Shown piece by piece: positions 1 through 4,381 of a stretch of DNA of 7,267 nucleotides. The DNA comes from Desulfurococcales archaeon. GTDB lineage: Archaea; Thermoproteota; Thermoprotei_A; Sulfolobales; NBVN01. The stretch is taken from positions 1 through 7,267 of the forward strand of contig JAGHCP010000064.1 of NCBI GenBank assembly GCA_021160415.1, read 5' to 3'. The translations under genes and the position numbers were made by a program. Position 1 is the first letter of the stretch. The number at the start of each line of letters is the position of its first letter. Below the pieces are notes generated by a model. The model was not told where the DNA came from. It saw only the letters and a program-made list of their open reading frames with translations, and did no database searches.

Positions 1-18
1 TACGTCCGATTGGCGCAT
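1..18 (-). CDS. Possible 5' end of a divergent gene, cut by window edge
   Basis: On the minus strand an ATG (bases 18-16) opens a frame reading M-R-Q-S-D-V before the window ends. It is preceded by GGTGAG (bases 27-22), a Shine-Dalgarno-like sequence only 3 nt from the ATG, and by a TATA-like TTTATAATTA (bases 60-51) at a sensible archaeal distance. Six codons are far too few to identify a product. The case rests only on the spacing of promoter, ribosome site and start codon, so this is tentative. If real, the left intergenic region is a divergent promoter shared with the protease operon. Confidence 0.3.
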
Positions 19-50
19 ATTCTCACCACACAGTAAAAATCATTTGAGAG

Positions 51-60
51 TAATTATAAA
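51..60 (-). promoter_or_regulatory. Possible TATA box of the divergent gene
   Basis: Read on the minus strand this is TTTATAATTA. Transcription would start roughly at base 30, about 12 nt before the candidate ATG at 18-16. It sits in an A/T-rich region where such matches can arise by chance. Confidence 0.3.
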
Positions 61-134
61 GTTATCGGTTGATCTATGCGTTTACTCGGGCGATCCCTGA
101 ACTGAATTGCTCATTAACCATCAACATCAAGATA

Positions 135-143
135 TTTTATATA
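135..143 (+). promoter_or_regulatory. TATA box of the CPBP-PadR-SdpI operon
   Basis: TTTTATATA with a purine-containing flank (CAAGA) just upstream looks like an archaeal BRE/TATA promoter. Its centre lies about 39 bp before the GTG start at 178, so transcription should begin near 164-168. That leaves a very short leader of about 10-14 nt. No good Shine-Dalgarno lies in that leader, which fits near-leaderless translation of the first operon gene, common in Thermoproteota. Confidence 0.65.
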
Positions 144-177
144 CCTCGAAGTCCGATGTATTTCATGGTGCAACATA

Positions 178-1095
178 GTGCTGGACGCCGTGACGAAGCG
201 GGTGCTGACCTACCTGAGCATTGCCTTCATTCTTTCATATCTGGTTGACTTCGCTGTATATGCGGCGCCGGAAAGCCGCTTGACGTTGCTGTCCATTTAC
301 CTCCCTTTAAGGATGTTCATACCTCTTGCAGGGGTCTTAGTCGCTTTGGCGTTGACGGGTGGCTTCATGGAAGGTTTGAGGCGTTACGGCCTGAGCTTAA
401 GCGGGCTTAAGGTGTGGCACGTACTTGCGGCGTTAGGGATTCCCTTCGTCGCTGAGGGTTTCGGTCTCCTGTATGCGGGCATAGCAGGGGGGCCTGTTCA
501 GAACCCCGTGAATTTCCTGATTCAGCACGGGTTGATAGGACCTAGGATCAACTCATGGGGCTTCCTTGCTTTAATGATTGTTCAGACACTAATGGCTGGG
601 TTAACGATAAACGCTTTCTTCGCTTTCGGCGAGGAAATCGGTTGGAGAGGCCTCCTTCAGTCTGAGTTAACGTGGAAGCTAGGCAAGTACCTCACGCCCC
701 TAATTGTGGGGGTTATTTGGGGTTTGTGGCACGCCCCACTCATAATACTCTTCGGCTACGAATATCAGTACCACAGAGACGCTTTAGGCGTCGCTGCCTT
801 CACAGCATTCGCCGTCATTTGGGGCTGCATTCTGTACGAGGTTAGGTCGTGGAGCGGGAGCATCCTCCCCCCTGCAGTGCTTCACGGCACCCTTAACGCC
901 GTAGCTTCCCTCTCATTCATGGCTCTCCCCATACGGGACACTTTAATAGGGGTTCCTGTGGGCGTTTTCGGCATGCTGGGCGCGTTAACTGCTCTTGCGT
1001 TGATGCTGATCATTAAGGCCTTAAGGATTCCGAGGTGGAGAGGTGCTGAAGGTGTCGGAGGAGAAAGCCCTCAGGAAATTCATGAGGGAGGTTAG
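178..1095 (+). CDS. CPBP-family intramembrane metalloprotease
   Basis: This is a polytopic membrane protein of 305 residues with about eight hydrophobic segments. It carries the three CPBP (CAAX protease and bacteriocin-processing, Abi/Rce1-like) motifs: EEIGWR at 152-157, with the paired glutamates and arginine; WGLWH at 181-185, ending in the metal-ligand histidine; and HGTLN at 236-240, with the second histidine and asparagine. All expected catalytic residues are present, so an active glutamate-dependent endopeptidase in the membrane is likely. Family members cleave prenylated proteins or leader peptides, or act as bacteriocin self-immunity proteins; the substrate here is unknown. The GTG start at 178 suits the TATA box upstream, and no in-frame ATG lies between them. 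The 3' end overlaps the following PadR gene by up to 53 nt, indicating one operon. The charged, glycine-rich last 20 residues lie in the overlap and may not be conserved. Confidence 0.9.
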   Translation: MLDAVTKRVLTYLSIAFILSYLVDFAVYAAPESRLTLLSIYLPLRMFIPLAGVLVALALTGGFMEGLRRYGLSLSGLKVWHVLAALGIPFVAEGFGLLYAGIAGGPVQNPVNFLIQHGLIGPRINSWGFLALMIVQTLMAGLTINAFFAFGEEIGWRGLLQSELTWKLGKYLTPLIVGVIWGLWHAPLIILFGYEYQYHRDALGVAAFTAFAVIWGCILYEVRSWSGSILPPAVLHGTLNAVASLSFMALPIRDTLIGVPVGVFGMLGALTALALMLIIKALRIPRWRGAEGVGGESPQEIHEGG

Positions 1096-1402
1096 GACAG
1101 GGCTTTACGGGGTCCTCATAATGCATGCTTTAAGGGTTAAGGGGGAGATGCACGGGTACGGCTTAAGGCAGGTGATTGAGGAGATGACTTCCGGTGAGTT
1201 GAGGCCCGTGGAGAGCACCGTCTACGAGACTCTTAAGAAGCTCAGCAAGGTCGGCATCCTGAAGTCCGAGTGGCGGGTCGGCGGACCAGCCCTCCCTAGG
1301 AAGTACTACAGCCTAACCGAGGTCGGGGTTAAGGTTTACGAATCTTTAAGGCCTGAGGTGGTGAAGCTGTTGAGCGCTGTTCTGAAGGTTCTTGAGGGGT
1401 GA
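1043..1402 (+). CDS. PadR-family winged-helix transcriptional regulator
   Basis: This is a small DNA-binding protein of 119 residues. MHGYGL (36-41) follows the first helix. STVYETLKKLSKVGIL (58-73) is the recognition-helix region, and GGPALPRKYYSLTEVG (80-95) is the typical PadR wing ending in the (R)KYY-LTE-G signature. Only a short C-terminal helix (about 97-118) follows, so it is the short PadR subtype, which usually dimerises and represses neighbouring membrane-protein or efflux genes. The start is uncertain. GTG 1043 has GAGGTG at 1032-1037 with 5-nt spacing, GTG 1052 has GAGGTG at 1040-1045 with 6-nt spacing, and ATG 1082 has only a weak AGGA. All three lie inside the end of the protease gene, so translation is probably coupled. 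Its stop overlaps the first possible start of the next gene. By position it probably regulates this three-gene operon, including itself. Confidence 0.9.
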   Translation: MLKVSEEKALRKFMREVRTGLYGVLIMHALRVKGEMHGYGLRQVIEEMTSGELRPVESTVYETLKKLSKVGILKSEWRVGGPALPRKYYSLTEVGVKVYESLRPEVVKLLSAVLKVLEG

Positions 1403-1403
1403 T
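1396..1403 (+). promoter_or_regulatory. Ribosome binding site that favours GTG 1408
   Basis: GGGGTGAT matches the archaeal Shine-Dalgarno GGAGGTGAT at seven of eight positions and ends 4 nt before GTG 1408. The earlier GTG at 1399 lies inside this match, so it cannot use it. This supports 1408 as the start of the SdpI/DUF1648 gene. Confidence 0.55.
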
Positions 1404-1407
1404 TTCG

Positions 1408-2262
1408 GTGGGTGTCGTCGGTTTTGCAGCTGGGCTGGGTTTAGTAGCTGCGGGGGCTCTTCTCTACGCCTTCTCGGGGAAATTACCTCCGAACCCATTC
1501 GTAGGGGTTAGGATCGGCTATGCGTATGTGTCTAGGAAGGCATGGGTAAAGCTCGTTAAGGTCTCATCCATCCTAGTCGCAGCGCTTGGCGCGGTCTCCG
1601 CAGCGCTCTCCCTCACGGTAGGTGACCTACCCGGCCTCATGTCGGTAGGGCTCGGCTCAGTGATCATAACATACTTCCTTATCTACTACGCTGAGAGGGT
1701 GGGTGAGGAGGAATCCCTGAGAACCCCGGCAAAGCAGTGGGAGGTCTTAAAGGAGGTCCCAAAGATCCCGCCCCCCGCAGCAGCCCTACTCATAGTGATC
1801 GGCACGGCCGTGGTCTCAATGCTTTACGTCATGGTGAATTACCCGAAGCTTCCTGAACAAGTACCTTCCCACTTCGGCCCGGACTGGAAACCAAACGCCT
1901 ACTCACCTAAGTCGGTGGCGGTGGGCGTCACATTCACCAACGAATTAATAATCCTTGCCGTGACGGCCCTCCTCTACTACCTCGGGTGGAGAAAGCCGGA
2001 AGCCCTCTACAAACCCTGGTTCGATATATCCACGTACGTGAAGGTCGTTAATACGCTGTACATAGTGCTCGCATTGGTCAACATGCTCGTGGGGATAGGT
2101 AGCACCACGATGATTGTTTACGCACTCAATAACGGCATGCCTTCATGGCTAATCATATCATTTGACGTGGTTCTGGTTGCGTTGTTGCTGTCTGTGGTGT
2201 ACTTAATTGCGGTCACGGTGAAGGCCTACAGGAGAGTTAGGGTTAGTTACCCAAGCCCTTAA
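1408..2262 (+). CDS. SdpI-like / DUF1648 integral membrane protein
   Basis: This polytopic membrane protein has 284 residues from GTG 1408, or 287 from GTG 1399, which overlaps the PadR stop. Numbering here is from 1399. An SdpI/YfhL-type signature lies near the N-terminus at 28-52, with the core PPNPFVGVRIGYAYVS and a following W between two membrane segments. A DUF1648 signature, LPEQVPSHFGPDWKPNAY, lies at 151-168 just outside the membrane after the fourth hydrophobic segment. About seven membrane segments are visible (roughly 5-25, 53-72, 79-97, 127-147, 173-193, 214-234 and 250-275). In Bacillus subtilis SdpI, which gives immunity to the SdpC toxin and senses it, the DUF1648 part comes first and the SdpI part second; here the order is reversed. 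It is the last gene of the operon. A role in immunity or envelope-stress sensing is plausible by family and context but is not shown by sequence. Confidence 0.8.
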   Translation: MGVVGFAAGLGLVAAGALLYAFSGKLPPNPFVGVRIGYAYVSRKAWVKLVKVSSILVAALGAVSAALSLTVGDLPGLMSVGLGSVIITYFLIYYAERVGEEESLRTPAKQWEVLKEVPKIPPPAAALLIVIGTAVVSMLYVMVNYPKLPEQVPSHFGPDWKPNAYSPKSVAVGVTFTNELIILAVTALLYYLGWRKPEALYKPWFDISTYVKVVNTLYIVLALVNMLVGIGSTTMIVYALNNGMPSWLIISFDVVLVALLLSVVYLIAVTVKAYRRVRVSYPSP

Positions 2263-2327
2263 TTCGAATAAATTAAAAAATTAGGCGAATATCTTTAGAA
2301 GTGAATTGTCCTAGATGAGAAAAAAGA

Positions 2328-2335
2328 TTTAAAAA
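2328..2335 (+). promoter_or_regulatory. TATA box of the 48-codon gene
   Basis: TTTAAAAA preceded by the purine-rich GAGAAAAAAGA is a convincing archaeal BRE/TATA pair. Transcription should start near 2357-2360, leaving a leader of about 23-26 nt that contains the ribosome site GAGGG at 2372-2376. The small gene downstream therefore has its own promoter rather than depending on read-through from the operon to its left. Confidence 0.6.
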
Positions 2336-2382
2336 GACCTGGATACTTTGAAAAATAAGCAAATCAGTAACGAGGGATCGCG

Positions 2383-2529
2383 ATGAGCCTGACTACCGAG
2401 GAACCGGCTGTGCTGCAGGGCTTCGGTAGTCAGGCGACTAACCTGAAGAACTTCTCAGTAGTTGCGGCTGCGGCAACCCTCTCCATAGTCGTCATTGTGG
2501 TCGTCATTATTTTGGGGGGCTCCGCCTGA
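2383..2529 (+). CDS. Small single-helix membrane protein of unknown function, 48 aa
   Basis: The ATG at 2383 is preceded by GAGGG (2372-2376, 6-nt spacing) and a good TATA box 50 bp upstream. The 48-residue product has a polar, mildly acidic N-terminal half (MSLTTEEPAV...) with one lysine at 22, then a membrane helix at about 25-44 rich in V, I and A, and ends GGSA. This is the layout of a tail-anchored or single-span small protein. I do not recognise a family; the N-terminal half lacks the features of archaeal Sec61-beta. The clean promoter, ribosome site and the sharply defined hydrophobic segment argue that it is coding. The gene is bracketed by hairpins at 2387-2435 and 2514-2536, the second containing the stop codon. 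It lies between an SdpI-like immunity-type gene and a peptide transporter, and its role is unknown. Confidence 0.65.
   Translation: MSLTTEEPAVLQGFGSQATNLKNFSVVAAAATLSIVVIVVVIILGGSA
2387..2435 (+). repeat. Long inverted repeat / RNA hairpin inside the small gene
   Basis: GCCTGACTACCGA (2387-2399) is the exact reverse complement of TCGGTAGTCAGGC (2423-2435), 13 bp. A G-U pair (2400/2422) and a G-C pair (2401/2421) extend it to 15 bp. The interior can fold further: CC 2404-2405 with GG 2419-2420, and CTG 2408-2410 with CAG 2416-2418, leaving bulges AA and GG and a 5-nt loop. The stem starts four nucleotides after the start codon, so it could affect ribosome entry or early elongation, stabilise the RNA, or bind a protein. 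Confidence 0.7.
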
Positions 2530-2536
2530 GCCCCCC
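2514..2536 (+). repeat. Perfect 9-bp hairpin over the small gene's stop codon
   Basis: GGGGGGCTC (2514-2522) pairs perfectly with GAGCCCCCC (2528-2536) around a 5-nt loop CGCCT. The TGA stop (2527-2529) lies at the loop/3' arm junction. It is very G/C-rich and stable. No T-tract follows directly; the nearest is TTTTT at 2588-2592, so it is not a classical bacterial-style terminator. It may mark or protect the 3' end of the small mRNA. Confidence 0.65.
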
Positions 2537-2543
2537 ATCTACC

Positions 2544-2555
2544 CATAAATAAATT
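2544..2555 (+). promoter_or_regulatory. Possible promoter of the peptide ABC transporter operon
   Basis: CATAAATAAATT in an otherwise C-rich stretch resembles a TATA box. It would start transcription near 2575, giving a leader of about 80 nt before the binding-protein gene. That leader would contain a T-run (2588-2592) and the 2604-2625 hairpin. The upstream flank (CTACCC) is not a good BRE, so the match is only moderate; read-through from the small gene's promoter is the alternative. Confidence 0.4.
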
Positions 2556-2587
2556 CCGGACTCATAAACCCCCAAAACCCGAGACTA

Positions 2588-2592
2588 TTTTT
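2588..2592 (+). terminator. Possible T-tract terminator after the small gene
   Basis: TTTTT followed by CCCTCCCC lies about 60 bp past the small gene's stop. Archaeal RNA polymerase can terminate at short T-tracts without a hairpin, so this could end the small transcript or act as a leaky attenuator before the transporter operon. Five Ts is a weak signal. Confidence 0.3.
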
Positions 2593-2603
2593 CCCTCCCC
2601 AAC

Positions 2604-2625
2604 CCCCGCACCATCAGGTGCGGGG
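2604..2625 (+). repeat. Perfect 9-bp hairpin upstream of the binding-protein gene
   Basis: CCCCGCACC (2604-2612) pairs exactly with GGTGCGGGG (2617-2625) around a 4-nt loop ATCA. It sits 31 nt before the chosen ATG at 2657 and covers the earlier in-frame GTG at 2618, which argues against that GTG as the real start. As a leader hairpin it could protect the mRNA 5' end or modulate translation or transcription of the transporter operon. Confidence 0.6.
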
Positions 2626-2656
2626 CGGCACCCACACCACTAAAGCGTGGAAGGTG

Positions 2657-4366
2657 ATGCACGTGACTCACGCTAGAAGAAGGATAAGGTCAGGGATGCA
2701 GAAATCGTTTTTAGCCGTAATAGTAGCTCTTGTAGTCGTTTCAGCCTTCGCAGGCTATTTCATGTATTTCCGCCCCGGAGGAGGGGGCGGGGAGACCACC
2801 ACAACTCAAAGCAATTCACCCATCAGTACATCAACTAATGCACCTGGCACGCCAGCGACGACGACAACAACTACGCAGGGATCAAGCGGTAGGGAGAAGA
2901 AGGTCCTTAGAGTAGGTATCGGAATCGACGCCGACACCCTCTTCCCGATAAGCGGGACAACAACAACAGTGTATAACATAATGAGGCTTATGTATGAACC
3001 ACTATTCAGGGTTGACGAGAACGGGAAGATAAGACCTCTACTAGCGGAGAGCTATAACGTGTCGAAGGACGGGTTAGTGTACACCGTTAAGTTAAGGAAA
3101 GGGATTAGGTTCCAGGATGGGACGCCTTTCAACGCAACGGCCGTTAAGTTCACCTTCGATAAGATAATGGATCCGAAGATGGTTTGCCCGAGTAGGGCCG
3201 ACTTTGCAGCGCTTAAGGAGGTGAGGGTGGTTGATGAGTACACTGTGCAGTTCGTGCTGAAGTACCCCTACGCACCTTTCCTCACCGTGCTCGCTGGGGG
3301 TACGGCATCGATAATCTCCCCGACGTCCTTCAAGAAACTGGGTGATAAGGTATTCACTACGCCCTACGGTTTAGGGACAGGGCCCTACGAGTTTGAGAAG
3401 TGGGTTAGGGGGCAGAAAATAGTTCTGAAGAAGAACCCCGACTATTGGGGGAAGAAGGCGTACTTCGATGAGGTAGTGTTCTACGTAGTGCCAGACCCTC
3501 AGACCAGGGAGGCTAAGCGCCTCTCAGGGGAGCTGGACATGATACTGCAGCCGCCTTCGGCGGATATCCAGAGGCTTGAGAAGACCAAGCACGTGGTGGT
3601 TCAGAAGGTACTCTCAACTAGGGTGATGTTCATAGGTATAAACACGCAGTGGGGCCCGCTGAAGGATAAGAGGGTTAGGCAGGCCCTGAACTACGCTGTG
3701 GATAAGAACGCGCTGATTAAGGATGTGCTGTTCGGCCTCGCAGGGCCTATGGACTCTGTGCTACCTAACTTCGCTCTAGGTCACGTGAAGCTGCCTCCCT
3801 ACAGCTACAACCCTGAGAAGGCTAAGGAGCTCCTTAAGGAGGCTGGCTATCCGAATGGCTTCAAGGTGACGATATACACGCCTGTGGGGAGGTACCTATT
3901 CGATAAGGAGGTTGCTCAGGCGATAGGTCAGTACCTCAGGAACATAGGACTGCAGGTGGAGGTGAGGCCCGTGGCTGACTGGCCCACCTACGTGCACATG
4001 CTCCTAGCTCCGAAGAACCAGACGAAGCTGGAGCTCTTCCTGGTAGGTTGGGCGCCCAGCGTGCCAGATCCTCACAACTACCTCTACCAGAGGTTCCACT
4101 CCAGCCAGATGCCGCCTCACGGATTCAACTTCGTGTTCTACAACAACAGCGAGGTCGATAAGCTCCTCGATGAAGGAGTGAGGGAGACTGATCCTGCTGT
4201 GAGGGCTAAGATCTACGAGAACGTGTCAAGGATCCTATGGGATGACGCACCTAACATCTACCTGTACCTGCAGTACTTCGTGGTGGTGCATTCCGACAGG
4301 CTGCAGGGAGTGAAGCTACTGCCCTACGAAATGTTCGACATAAGCGACGCCTCCTTCAAGTCGTGA
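2657..4366 (+). CDS. dppA: Membrane-anchored peptide-binding protein of ABC transporter (SBP_bac_5 family)
   Basis: This is the extracellular substrate-binding protein of the peptide/nickel ABC transporter family (SBP_bac_5), 569 residues from ATG 2657. The N-terminus is basic (HARRRIR, 5-11), followed by a hydrophobic helix at about 17-38. A Gly run and a Thr/Ser/Pro linker follow (about 41-79), then the ligand-binding domain to the end. Family landmarks include LRVGIGIDADTLFP near 84, LMYEPLFRVDENGKIRPLLA, YTVKLRKGIRFQDGTPF, and the later KDKRVRQALNYAVDKN and YNPEKAKELLKEAGYPNGF. There is no lipobox cysteine and no C-terminal membrane helix, so the N-terminal helix is the likely anchor or signal. 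The start is uncertain. GTG 2618 lies in a hairpin, ATG 2657 overlaps the only GGTGAT, GTG 2663 is better spaced from it, and ATG 2696 is also possible. The permease genes begin 15 nt downstream. Peptides are the likely ligand, but some archaeal members bind sugars. Confidence 0.9.
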   Translation: MHVTHARRRIRSGMQKSFLAVIVALVVVSAFAGYFMYFRPGGGGGETTTTQSNSPISTSTNAPGTPATTTTTTQGSSGREKKVLRVGIGIDADTLFPISGTTTTVYNIMRLMYEPLFRVDENGKIRPLLAESYNVSKDGLVYTVKLRKGIRFQDGTPFNATAVKFTFDKIMDPKMVCPSRADFAALKEVRVVDEYTVQFVLKYPYAPFLTVLAGGTASIISPTSFKKLGDKVFTTPYGLGTGPYEFEKWVRGQKIVLKKNPDYWGKKAYFDEVVFYVVPDPQTREAKRLSGELDMILQPPSADIQRLEKTKHVVVQKVLSTRVMFIGINTQWGPLKDKRVRQALNYAVDKNALIKDVLFGLAGPMDSVLPNFALGHVKLPPYSYNPEKAKELLKEAGYPNGFKVTIYTPVGRYLFDKEVAQAIGQYLRNIGLQVEVRPVADWPTYVHMLLAPKNQTKLELFLVGWAPSVPDPHNYLYQRFHSSQMPPHGFNFVFYNNSEVDKLLDEGVRETDPAVRAKIYENVSRILWDDAPNIYLYLQYFVVVHSDRLQGVKLLPYEMFDISDASFKS

Positions 4367-4367
4367 A

Positions 4368-4375
4368 GGGGGTGA
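4368..4375 (+). promoter_or_regulatory. Ribosome binding site of the first permease gene
   Basis: GGGGGTGA lies 6 nt before ATG 4382, between the binding-protein stop and the permease start. No promoter-like sequence fits in the 15-nt gap, so the two genes share one transcript. Confidence 0.6.
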
Positions 4376-4381
4376 GTCGCT

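Noticed and set aside
90..98. GCGATCCCT, whose reverse complement AGGGATCGC recurs at 2373-2381, as a shared operator
   Set aside because: A single 9-mer shared in inverted orientation by two intergenic regions is not rare by chance, and its position relative to the two promoters differs.
2263..2290. A/T-rich stretch after the SdpI/DUF1648 gene as a terminator
   Set aside because: The run is of A on the coding strand rather than T, and no stem precedes it. It supports neither a T-tract nor a hairpin terminator for the rightward operon.
2380..2446. C/D box guide RNA
   Set aside because: GCGATGA (C-like) and two CTGA (D-like) sequences occur, but the first CTGA is only 2 nt from the C-like box, leaving no guide segment, and the C box is imperfect.
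2383..2529. Sec61-beta subunit of the translocon
   Set aside because: The size and single C-terminal helix fit, but the conserved glycine/proline-rich cytosolic segment and basic residues before the helix are missing.
2618..2656. N-terminal extension of the binding protein from GTG 2618
   Set aside because: The GTG lies within the 3' arm of a perfect hairpin and has no Shine-Dalgarno. The added residues (RGGTHTTKAWKV) do not look like part of a signal or anchor.
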